In this document: positions 43,880 through 55,536 of the stretch, in pieces | Numbering within the stretch: position 1 is the first letter of the stretch | Layout: every line of letters starts with the position of its first letter | Origin: Loxodes magnus | Lineage: Eukaryota > Ciliophora > Karyorelictea > Loxodida > Loxodidae | DNA: 64,000 bases | Assembly: GCA_946699065.1 (NCBI GenBank) | Contig: CAMPDV010000060.1 | Span: 930,001-994,000 of the forward strand | Direction of reading: 5' to 3' | Notes under the pieces: generated by a model | Seen by the model: the letters and a program-made list of their open reading frames with translations, nothing else | What the model was told of the DNA's origin: nothing | The model's database searches: none | Program-made: the position numbers and the translations under genes

Positions 43880-46800
43880 ATATAGAATTCATCACTCCTA
43901 CTTTACTTATTGCGTATGTACCTCTTCTACTACTCTAATTTTATCCAGATCCTTCTACCATTGTAGTAATTCCATATTTTCACCTTAGGAATCAATTCGT
44001 CTTCCCAGTAATTTTTAATTAAATCTTTTATTCTTAAATCTATTTCCTTTAACTGCTTTTAAGTACGAAAATTAAGAGTGAGGTAGCTTTAATTGTATGT
44101 TAGCCTCTTTGTTAAGTCTTACTTTTTTAAGTCTTGAAATTCCTAAATAAGATCTTTCAGAGTTCATATGATTAAATATGAACGAAGCTACCTATTTCTC
44201 CAATTATGCAAATATCAGTTATTTAATTTCGAAGTGTCTTTGCTATAAGTAGTATTAGAAATTCTAGCAAAAGGTTCTAAATTTGTAAATAGAAATTATT
44301 TCTTCTATCATAAATTTATTAGTTTCGTATATCTATAAAATGGATATTATTTTGTTTATTTATCAATATCTACAAAGTAAACATATGCAGTTTACATTGA
44401 TTTCGTCCTTTCTTTAACATCTTAAAAGAACTTTTCTTTGATTTTGTTATAAGCTTTATTCACAAATTTTTACATCTATTTCAAAATATTAGGTTAGTTT
44501 CTCCAAGTTTTAAAATATCTCAGATTAACAATTTTTGTTTTGTTAAATAGAAAAAAGTATCAGGGACAGGATTCGTTTATGTTTCTTATCATTATTTAAA
44601 TAAGACTTTGAATATCTCATGGTTATGTAGTACACAAAAGGTAGTCAATACAAATCTATGAAGCATGATTCATTAAACATTAAATTAGGACTTTAAAATG
44701 TCTATCTTGCTACTTTTCTTTAACTATTATTTATGTCTTTCTTTATTTTCCCAATACCTCTTAGAATTGATCAGGGAATAACTTCTGAATCATTCACTAT
44801 TTTAGGGAGTAAAAAGACTTGAAAAATCTATTAAAAGTTTAAGGAGCGATATTCTAATATTTGGATAACTATAATTAATTAATTCTAACTAAAAGAGTTT
44901 TTGGGACTGGAAACTCCTTTCCGATTGCACGACCCGACGCTCTCTTTTTAAGGAATAACGAGTTATCCTGTTGTGCTCCAGGCACAGCTACTACGGAGCT
45001 CCATCGCTATGAGCACCTAGGTTTCAAGCCCCTATCAAAAGAGGATAATCTCAAAGACAGAGTTCCCTTGAGAAAATGACTCTGACCAGTGACTTTCTCA
45101 GCGACAGGAAAGGAACTTGTTCTTAGCCATAAAATCAGAAAGTGTAGTTAAGAAGGCCAATATCAGCTCCCACCATCTTTTCAATTATTGGATAACTATA
45201 ATAAAGATCCATTAACACATCCCTTATATTTATGCAATATTAGCAATGGACTTTATAATACTCTTTTTCATTAAAAGTATATCCCAATTAAGCTACCCTC
45301 TTAGATCTTCTAATTTAAACTAATGTCTTCTTGTTTTTAATTCTTAGTTTTGAAACATATATACTAACACTTACTAACAGTAATCGCTAATCTTACTCAT
45401 CCAAACACTTTACTCGTTGCTTTAATAAATAAATTCATATGATCTTCATTAGAAATCAGTAACATATCATCTGCCTAAACTTTAGTAGCACATACACGTC
45501 CAGGAATTTTAAAGTCAATTCGTTTTTAATTAGTTTCTAACAATATCACAGAAGATTAAAACTAAACAGGACCATGTGAGCTTCCTTTCATCTCTCAATT
45601 ACTATCTTATAAATTTCTTGAAAGTGTAACATGTGGGATGAAACTAATGTCTGAATTACAATAAAATTATTCGAAGCAGTTTGCTAGGACAAGAGGTAGT
45701 TTATACTACGTAAATGATAAAAAATTAGTCTTCTGTTAATAGTGTCAAACATCTTTTCTACATCTAAATGGACTTTTAGTAGGTGCTTTGATTTTCCCCA
45801 TTTTCTATGTAAATCAATAATTGACTATAAAGTTCAAACATGATGCTTTGTTTAATAAGTCTTTAAAAATTGTTATTAAGAGAGGTCTACAATTTTACGC
45901 TAATAAATATATCCATAGAGTTTTTAGTTAGAAGTTTATCATATTTTTTAAATTACATTTATTAGAGCAATTTATCTTCAATTCTTCCATTCACTCTTAG
46001 ATCCTTTCTTGTAAAATGGAATAATTCCTACTTACTTGAGTTAGTCAGGGATATTAACTTTCTCAACATATTAATGAACTTTTATAAACAAACTGAAACT
46101 CCGTATTAGCCTATCTAATCAGCTCTACTTTTATGCCATCTGCTCCAAATGATCCATTATTAACTATTCCCTTTTAATTTCCTAAATTTCTTTAAAACTA
46201 ATAAGATTTAAGCCTTAAAAATAAGAAGCCTACTATTCTTTTACAAAGGTACAACTTTTGAAAATTTCATCAACCTTCTAATTGCTGATTTTAAGTTCTT
46301 CTTCAATAATCTTATGTTTGACGAAAATATTAATTTCTCAATTATTAATAGACTAATCAAATCTTTATTGATCAATGAGCATATAGTTTCTTTTCAACGG
46401 AATTAATTAATTAATTCTTTTTTAGCCTATTTCCACTTATATTATCAGCAATTAAGTTTATACCTATTAAACTTTTTCCCTTTCTTATGCTAGTTATATT
46501 GCTTCTTAATTTGCTCTTATCTCATTTTAGTAAGCTATTTATGCTTCTTGGTAGTATTAAAACAATTTATTATCCTCCAAGGTAGTTTATTATAGTCCCT
46601 TTTAGTATTTTCTCTTTAAATATTTCAATTCTTTGTCAAATATAAAACTCATACTAATATCACCCTAACTTGAGTCATATTAATCCAACTCTGAACATCT
46701 TTGGACTAAGTTTAGCTTTTATTTGGAGCAATTTCCCTTTAGTTCTTAATTAGTCCTCAATAACACTTTTATTTTACTCCTTCTAACTGTTTCTAATGTA

Positions 46801-46880
46801 ATTAAGTTTGAATTATTGATAGAGTTACATCATCAGGTTCAGAAGATTTAATCTTAAAAGCTAACTTAGCAAAATTATAA
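43880..46880 (-). pseudogene. LINE with reverse transcriptase, interrupted (copy L5)
   Basis: Minus strand. Reverse transcriptase motifs in order: SFGADGIKVEL (46150), FYKKGSKSEW (46015), HLDVEKMFDTINRRL (45760), RKLTWSCL, then QADDMLLIS (45465; the Y/F-A-D-D catalytic motif with Gln for Tyr), and ITVSKCQYICF (motif D). The C-terminal region continues on the far side of the family C element inserted at 44876-45187: NIAPQTFNRFFKSFYSL aligns with NVTPWHFKTLCLMFTF of the long copy. Several frame changes. The 3' end seen in L1 and L6 is missing. The 5' end abuts that of L6, so the two elements are head to head. Confidence 0.7.
44861..45202 (+). repeat. short retroelement, family C (copy 2) with 15-bp target duplication
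   Basis: Element 44876-45187 flanked by TTGGATAACTATAAT at 44861-44875 and 45188-45202. Same ends and hairpins as the copy at 30293 (GGAGCTCCATCGCTATG, AGGAACTTGTTC and ACTTTCT/AGAAAGT are shared). It sits inside the LINE at 43880-46880, so it inserted later than that LINE. Confidence 0.8.
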
Positions 46881-46902
46881 AATTATTACTTCTAAGAATA
46901 AA

Positions 46903-49900
46903 ATGGGAAATACTTAGAAGTCACTAGTTTTAACTAGTGACTCTTCTTTAATTTACCTTAAAGAAGCTGCAAACTCATAGATCAAGCACAGACAGGTACA
47001 TAAAAACCTTCAAATAAAAGAATTGGAGTCGCTACAAATCAAATAAGTAAACATAATAGAGGATTTATTAAGAAAATTACTAAGTATCTGTAGTTAAAAA
47101 CTAGGAAATAAATTCTTTACGCGTTTCATTGAAATCACTTCGAAGTTCTCTTCAACGTGGACATCAATTTTAGCATCTATTGAAAGAAAAATAAATCTAT
47201 AGGTAGGAAACTAGTTTAACCGCTGAAGATACAAAGAGATCATCCAAAAAATCTTTGCAAAACTAAGATATTATCTAAGACACTCCGATCTCTAAGGATA
47301 TGCTTTCAAATCTGAATTAAAATTTAAATAAAAATATCCTTTTACAATAGTCAAAAAGTACATAAGCTTAAGATTTATTTTTGAATAATAGTAATCAGTA
47401 ATTCGATAAAAAGGAATGTAATAAAAACAGTTAAAAGTAAGACAATAGTATTGATTCAGTTAATTCAAAGTATCACTATTTATCTGATCTTTAGAATTAA
47501 AATATACAACTTTAATAAAATGATAACCCAATAACCGTAATATAAAAGTAAGCAATTAATAGATCTTTTAATGAAACTTAGTTTATTTAAGAAATAAAAG
47601 AACTTAAATATGATATATAAAGACTAATAGATAAGAACTATTTATTAAATGAAAAGTTAGATAGTACAGAAACAAAATTCGAAATAGAAAAATCGAACCT
47701 TGATAAATAACTAAGAATCATCAAAAGCATATTATAAAGCATATATTAATAAAATTAAATAGAAATTACAAAAATAAAAATTAGTTACTAGAATTTGACT
47801 TATAATATTATTAGGAAAAGCAATTGAAAAAGTAATTAAATCTTATAACAGATAAAAATAACCTATTAATGATTTTAAAGTAGAAGATTGAACTGAACAA
47901 TTTTCATTAGAGAATGTTACTTATAAGTAATATCTTTCTATAGTAAAACATAATAACAACTAATTTAGAAAAATTTTCAATCAAAATTTGAGAGGAATTA
48001 GTTTTCATTTTAATCCAAAGAGTAAATAAGAGTTCACGAATAATCAGTATAAGCAACTTATGTCAATTCTAAGAGATAACTGTTTAAACAGGTTTTATAA
48101 TGAAATGTATTGAATAAAGAACTTAAACTAACAATAGAGATTTTATAAATTAAGAAGCGTAAACACAATAGATAAAATTAGAAATGAATCAAACATAAAC
48201 TGAAGGATCTTTATTATATTCAGAATAGAAATATTTAAAATAATAAATTTCATTCTACTAATAGTAATTTTCTGGATAGTAACACATTTGGTAACTACTT
48301 TAAGAAGTTTTATAATCAAAAACTAATATTGAACTTGAATTAAACTATATTTTGGATTATAATTAATAAATGAAATCTTAAAATTAAAAAGTAACTGATT
48401 AAGTATAAATATTATAAAGCTAACTTGAAATTTTGAACTTTGAATGAGAAAAGAAATATTATTAGAAATAGGATTTATTTAATAATCTTTAATAGAATCT
48501 AGAACTTAAAGAATTGGATTATTAAAGCATATTAAGTTCATTACATTTGCAAAAATAAGTGTATCCAAGAATTTAAAGATGCTTTCACATAAACAGGAAT
48601 GCCTTAACTATAGAATGATTACACATAGGTTGAAATTTAATTCAGTGATTAAAAAAAATTCAAACAGTTAATTTGACTTTAGATACGGCTACTGGAACAG
48701 ATCTACTACATTTGGATTAAATTTCCTAGTGCGACTTTATTGATTCTAAATACATAAACCTGTAGAAATAATATAATCAACTAAATGAGCAACTAATCAA
48801 TTAAATCAAAGCTTTTGATAAAGTTGCATCAGAAAAATGTACTTTAATGGAAAATCCGAAATAGAACCAATCTTTATAGTAGTAAATTTCTTCCAATTTA
48901 ACACTTCTATCACTAAAATTCTGTGAATAATCTTTTTAAATTTTCAACAACTTTCATTCATAAAATCTAAAATAGGATACTCAAGCAAATTTTTGGAATA
49001 AGATTCTATAAATTAATAAAGAGAAAATGTCCAGATCCATATTTTCCATCTACTAAATAGCATATCAATAAAATGGAATAAAATCAGGCTTTCATAAAAA
49101 ATTACAATGCTAATTCAAAATAGCTAAAAGACTTTATATTATCAAACTTTTGAAGAAGAACTAATTTCTAAACTATAATTTAAAACAGATATGTTGTACT
49201 TGACTAAGAACTTGATAAAGAATAGACTGACAGTAAAGTAGTAAAAATTAGCATTGATAAGAGATTATTAAAGATATATAGCAAAAAATATCTCTATATT
49301 GTAATTTAATTTTATGACTGAAATAAATAACATTAAAAAAATTCGTTCATCTTGAAGTCAGTGGACAAAAATGAGAAATTTTAATTTATGAACTTGAGTT
49401 GAAAGGAGGCTTTTAACTAAATCAGCAAGGAAAACAAATTATTTTAGATCAGATAATCACTAAAAAGAAATAGCGTCAATCAAATTAAGATTGGAAAAGT
49501 TAACATAAATGGAATAGTAAGTAAACTATATGCAGTAGAAGAATTCATAAGAGAAAATAGTATTTACATTTTTTCAATTAATGAAACTTGGTAAAAACAA
49601 GATTTCCCTCTAATATTAAATAAGGTTATAGGACTTATTACAAAAATTCAGGAAAAAAGGATGTATATATTTAGTTATTAAAGAAGAACTCAATAGTTCC
49701 GAAGAAACTAGTATAATTGATGTATATTAGAATCGATTTATTACAGCCAAACTGGACAATATATTTGTTACGTCTTGCTGCTTTCCAGTTAAAAGCAAAA
49801 ATGAGAACATAAAAGAACAAGCATATGACTATATAAATTTGCTACTTAATCAATTCCCAAATAACCTACATATTCTAATGGAAGATTTCAAAGCTCTCCT

Positions 49901-52900
49901 ATAAGATTATGGAGATAATCCTAATAATGACTATGATAATACAAGCAGATCTAGGAATTTCTTATTCAGAAGTATCTTGAAATAGTAAATAATATGAACA
50001 GCAACACTTGCATACATATAGAAGCATATTTTATGTATTGCAATGACTATATTGTAATAAACAATTCCCTGAATATTAATCAATTTGAAAACTTCTAGGC
50101 TCATTATAACTAACTATTTACTGATCACATACCAATTACGGTAAATTTTCTCTTCAACACAATTCTCTATTAGGACATAATTACCTAAAGAAAATATAAA
50201 ATTAACAGGCTGCAAGACCCTATTGAGTGATAAAAACATTAGAAATTTTTTTTTGAAACTTATAATTAATTTTTTCAAATTGATAGGAATAGTTTAGAGG
50301 GAGAATGCTCATGTATTAAACGCAATATATAAGATAAAGCAGATGAAATATTAGGTTCATTTATTCCAGACCCTAAATATAATAAGATTACAAAGACCTC
50401 ACAAAGAAGTATATTGAAGCTAAAAGAGCTAATTAAGTATATAAAGAAACTCACGCGTAGTTTGGAAGAATTAATTAATAAGTCATTAACCTTCATAACA
50501 AATCAGTAAGTTATGAAAAAAATTTAAACTCCAACAGTGATAATTTAAGAAAAATAAAGCAGAGAAAAAATTCCTTCTTCTCAATGAAAATAACAAAGAT
50601 ATGTTTTCACAAGCTAAAAAAATTCTTATTCCTAGACAAAGAAATAAAATGAATTTTAACCAAGAGAAAAATAAGAAAGTTTTGTTGACTCATGAGAAAA
50701 TTTAGTGTTTAATAAGCGTTTAAACTGGACAAAGCAATAGATTGACTTTAGCATCAAAAGAATAAATAAAATATACTAAAATAATTAAGAACTTATAAGA
50801 AAGCCATTATTATGTTTATAAGGTTTAGAAATTTTCACTTTAAAAGAAATTTAAGAAATTCTAAAAGAAATCTTAAATGGTAAAGCGCCAGGTCCAGATG
50901 GAATTAAGGGAGAATTGTTGAAGTATGCAGGAAATTATCTTACTATGATACTTCATTCTATTTTAAATAATATGCTTAGATTTGGAATCTCACTAATCAA
51001 TTCTATACTGAAATTGTATGATAAAGCTCTAACAAAAAGATTATAAAATATAATATACTAGAGAAACTTTATTCACCCAAGCTAAATGGGATTTATGCAA
51101 AATAGACAAACAACTTAGTAGATCTGAGTAATACAATCAATTTTAGATCTATTTCGAAAGTAAGCCAACGGTAAAACTAAACTAGTAGCTACTTTGATTG
51201 ACGTGGAGAAAATGATTGACTCGATAGAAAGAAGATTGCTTTTGATTAGCTGAGACGTGTTAAATTACCTTTAGGATTGATATTAGCACTCGATTCTTTC
51301 TATTAAAATCTAAGTTCTTAATTCCTCTTAGATGGAAGCTATTCTAAAAAACTCAAATACAACAACAGAATAATGTAAGGAAGTTTACATGAACCAGTAT
51401 AGCGTTGTTATATTATGATATTGTTATCAGACATATAGGAAATAAAGGGAATAGTATTGGATTCAAATGTAATAACTTCAATAACATTTTCACTTGTAGA
51501 GGATGGGCAGATGATTTAATACTCCTTTCAAAATCTAAAAAGAACATGTAATCATTAATAGATGGAGCAATCAGAGTATTCAATTGAACTTAACTTAAAA
51601 TAAATGCCTCTAAATGTGAAGCAATTCAGTTTCTAAAAAAGCATAAAAGATAAGAGGAAAAATTAAACTTGAAGATTGGAAATCATGATATTACATAAAA
51701 ATAGCAAATTTTATATTTAGGAGTAATACTTCATTAAAAAAAACTTAATTAATCACTGCAAATAGGCCTCAATTAATTATCTGTCTGCTATGAAAAGGGC
51801 AGTATTTACATTATCTAGGTATAAAAATGTGACACCCTGACATTTTAAGACTTTATGCCTAATGTTCACATTCCCTAAAGCAGAATATGGTGGTGAACTA
51901 GTACCTTGGGCTATCTAAAATGGAGTTACTGCAATATTAAATAAAATTGATAAAAGCATGAGGTTGGTAGCAAGAAAAGCCTTTTAAGCACTGGAAATAC
52001 TTTTAATGAGTCTTGCTATATAGATCTTAACTGAATGCCATTTAAACATATAATAGCTCTGAGGTATTTTAATTTTTTTTACAAAATACGATAAGAAAGT
52101 ATTAATCTTCCCTAGACAACAATAGGATCCCTTTTAAAGAACAATTGGTAAGAAGGATATTAATATAGAGATTAAGTAACAAGATAATCTTAATATTACG
52201 AAAAAGATAAGTATAATTAGGAATATAGTAGTAGCTTTAATAATTTATCGAAATATGTTAAAAGTAAGATTCAAAAAAAATTTATGAAGTAACTATTAAA
52301 AGACTAAAAAGGATGCCCACTGCAAAGATATTTATAGAATAATTAGAATAATTATAATAATTCCCGTAAATTACCTATCTAAAACTAAATAAATAGTATC
52401 GAAAAGAAATAATTAGTATATACAAACTCAGAACCTAAAGTTACAACTTTCGCAAGGAACTTTAAGACAGACAGACATTATTTAGTTGAGAATTCCCATT
52501 GTATGTGAGGAAGATTTGATTAATTTGAACATATTCTGGAATCCGATTGCTGTATAGATATGCGAGAATGGTTAATAGTAAAAATTAGAAAATGCGACAT
52601 TAGAAAATTAATAAAATATGACCAAAACTATTCAATTAATTTCCAAAAAACAAATTAGAATACATTGGCCTGCAAATCAAAATTTTCCATAGGATGTTAC
52701 TTAAAAGGAAATTAGAGTTATTCGAATTAGAAAAAGACTTATAATAAGAAATTTCTGAAACTAAGGGTAAAGAAGCGAAAGAGCAAGATAAAGATGAAGA
52801 GAATGATGAAAATGAGGAAAGAAAAGAAGAAAAAGAAGAAAAAGAAGAAAAAGATGAGCAAGTGGGAAATTAGAATGAATAAACTGAGGACGAAGATGAT

Positions 52901-53040
52901 ATACCCGAAAAAGAATGTGAAGTAGAAAGTGTTTGAGTTGAAAAACTTTTAAAAAACATTATAACATCTTTAATTGAAGGAAGTAATTCCAACAATGAAA
53001 AGATGTCTCAAGACTCTTTTAGTTAAATTTAAATTTAAAA
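46903..53040 (+). pseudogene. near full-length non-LTR retrotransposon (LINE, copy L6)
   Basis: 5' part from ATG 46903: helical Gln/Lys-rich sequence, possibly the element's first protein. APE-type endonuclease from about 49495: NINGIVSKLYAVEEFI, INETW, then (after a shift) LHILMEDFKALLQ in place of GDFN, and FTDHIPITV. Reverse transcriptase from about 50850: NGKAPGPDGIKGELLKYAG, GFMQNRQTT, LIDVEKMID, then CRGWADDLILLS (catalytic A-D-D) and LKINASKCEAIQF. About 20 residues expected between the fingers and the next motif (KKG..RPI) are missing. C-terminal zinc-type region FDQFEHILESDC (52515), where the second Cys position is TGA. An acidic tail (EERKEEKEEKEEK) precedes the conserved 3' end. 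Multiple frameshifts make it inactive. Confidence 0.75.
46912..46945. repeat. perfect inverted repeat
   Basis: GTCACTAGT-TTTA-ACTAGTGAC, a nine-base-pair stem, lies just inside the 5' end of L6 and between the two head-to-head LINEs. It could be a 5' UTR hairpin. Confidence 0.5.
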
Positions 53041-53289
53041 TTATTATTTTTTATTGTGTAGTTTCATTATCTTAACACTACGTTTTTTTGGATTTAAATT
53101 TGTTTATCTAGGCCTTTTGCTCATGTTTAATTTTAGTTTAAAGTTGAACATATTTTTCTTAGTTTTTGTTTAACTACAATAAGCAAATTTATTAATTCTT
53201 ATTCTAAAAACTTCTAAATAACTAACTATTTTATTGTTATTGTAATAGATATTTTAAACTTTATTCTATTAGTCATTTGAAATCATATC
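53041..53289. other. 3' flank of the LINE
   Basis: Nothing recognised. Confidence 0.3.
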
Positions 53290-53710
53290 TTTAGTCACCC
53301 TAATATCTTCTTATATATCTAACTCTTTAGAGGATTCTATATCTTAATCATACAAATCTTTTAAACATATTAAGATAACATTGAGGCGGTTAACTATCTT
53401 TTGTCTATAGAAGTATTTCTATTATTTTAAGGCTTTCTACAATAAATATACATATTTTAGAATTTTTTTTGTGATTTTAAAGGAATTTGAATGTATTTAC
53501 TTACTGGTTACTAGTTACAGCTTCTTAATGAATTTCTAAGTAAGTTAATAATTCCTTCAAATCTCTAAAGTTTAAATATAGTCTAAATCTATTCCTTTAA
53601 TGTTATCAAGCATCTATCTATGCTAATCTTTTAGAAAGCAGTTTCTTTATTTTTAAATAAAGAAGAGTTGGAAAAAACATCCTCTAAGATTTGATTTAAT
53701 GCTCCATTAT
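53290..53710 (-). pseudogene. copy of the hypothetical gene at 25052
   Basis: Minus-strand relative of 25070-25500. Shared stretches include QNNRNTSIDK, and on DNA ATTAAAGGAATAGATTTAG and TTGTATGATTAAGATATAG. A one- or two-base difference shifts the frame after TSIDK relative to the plus copy. No start or stop could be fixed. Confidence 0.45.
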
Positions 53711-54159
53711 TTCCCATAAAGTTGCTATTAAAGTGAATAATTATAGTAATATCTAATATTCAAGTAGCATAGTAATAAAATAGCTTAGTTAATCAAATTT
53801 ACCTCATCATATAATGGTAACTTTTTTATAGATATATACCCTGTGATTTTATCAATAAATTAGACTGAAAGATAACAAACAAAATAGAGATAAATAGATT
53901 TCACATTATGCAATCAAGAGTTCTAATTTAAATAGGTATTTAAGATACCAAACTGTCTAAAGTAAATTATTTAAGAAATGAAATCTAGTCACTGATATTA
54001 AAAACTATTGCTTGAAAATATCTTAGAAATACAATTTTTGCTATGCAGGTATTATTTGCTATCAAACCAACTAAAGGATATATAAGATTATATTATATCT
54101 TGAAGAGATCACTGTAATTTTTGCGGTAATTATGCTAAAGAAAAGGAAATATGTCAGGG
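53711..54159. other. AT-rich gap
   Basis: Nothing recognised. Confidence 0.3.
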
Positions 54160-54710
54160 TTCAAATCAGGGATTTTTTTCGGTTCCAAAAAACCATGAAT
54201 TAGCGATATCCTTGAGAAACTAGGAAAATAGAAAGGCTACCAAAATGGTCAACCATTAAATCGAATCTCCCACCTCTGAAGAAAATATAAGGAAATAGTC
54301 TAAAAGTATTTTGACCTCTCGGATCTCACATCAGAACAGTAAATAAAATATATTTAACTGATAAAAGTGGTTCTATATATATTGGAAAAGATTAAAAAGT
54401 TAAAGAAAAATAATTAAAAATTAATGGAAAAAATAGAAAATGAATTGGGACTCATGGCCTAAGAAAAAATCTCAAATGTCTTCTGAAATATTTCAAGGAT
54501 TGAGCAGTTAAATAAAAAGTAGTAATAGAAGCAGAAATTATTTGATAACAAAAAAGAAAAATGGAAGAGAATTGGCTAAAATTGCGGCATCCACTGACTC
54601 GATGATAATCGAAGGTTAAAAGAACTAAAAAATTAAGTTTAAAAAAAGAAGAATATGATGTTTTTATTGTAACTCTCGAATGCATCTGTGAAAAAATGTC
54701 AGAAATTTCA
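54160..54710 (+). pseudogene. family G coiled-coil/zinc-knuckle protein (copy G8)
   Basis: One frame reads YIQLIKVVLYILEKIKKLKKN, then NQKLMEKIENELGLMAQE and SNVFWNISR, clearly the G1/G2 coiled coil (LIKVVLNLQEEIKKLKKDN, SAFWNIS). Near 54655-54697 another frame gives CFYCNSRMHLWK and then, with one A too many, the last Cys of a CCHC knuckle. The N-terminal module is not recognisable. A decayed copy. Confidence 0.6.
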
Positions 54711-55536
54711 AAATTTCAAATAACTTCTGCCTATGTATAAAATAATATCAATCTTTAAATTTCTATAAGATGAGACTTCTATAGACATTTCATTAAAGCA
54801 ATTATTCTGTTGTCTGAAGCAATATGATAAATTATAATAAAGAAAAATAGCTTTCTATATTAATATAGAAAATATAAATAATTTAAAATCAAATTTATTA
54901 CTAAAGAAGGATAAAAATCGGAGAAAAGATTAGATAAAATAAAAATAGAAAAGTAAATTGACACAACTGACAGAAATCTCTAATATACCATAAAAAGAAC
55001 CATGTCTTCTCATATATTATTCTTGGAACTTTACTTTAATCGCATGCTATTCCTTTAAGAGGAATTAAAGAAAGTTAGCAAAAAAAGAATAAAAAGTCAA
55101 ATTAAATAAAGAAGAATATGAATATTTTATAAAAAAAAAGCTTTAAAAAGACAAAAATAAAGATAAACTTTCAATTGAGTATATAAATTTCTGAGTATTT
55201 AATTACAAGGGATAGTAGAGGCAATAAAAGTAATTGAAGAAATAGGAAAAAAAGTAAACTTAAATTCAAAAATAATAAATGATATGAAATATAATTGATT
55301 CATCTTTTTTCACATAAAAAAGAAAAATAAAATACAAAAATTAAAACTATGTAAAAATAAACTTAGATTGAAAAAAGACAAGTCACTCATGACAATAAAA
55401 TAATTAAAACAAAAAAATTTTTGCGTTAAAAAAACATTAATATGTAAATAAAAAAGCTGATTAATATTTAAAAATTAAAAAAATTAGAGAGAAATTGAAT
55501 GTAAGAGCTTATTTAAAAAATATCAAATCTAGAAAA
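54711..55536. other. AT-rich gap before the satellite
   Basis: Lys/Gln-rich open frames (for example LNKEEYEYFIKKKLQK near 55105) without a family match. Ends at the sharp satellite border. Confidence 0.3.

Noticed and set aside
44300-44420. A second reverse transcriptase motif A (VYFVDIDK) on minus
   Set aside because: Its position corresponds to the C-terminal region of the same LINE once the inserted family C element is removed, and no other motif accompanies it.
52495-52545. TGA read as cysteine in the LINE zinc region
   Set aside because: Only one decayed copy shows it; everywhere else in conserved domains TGA aligns with Trp.
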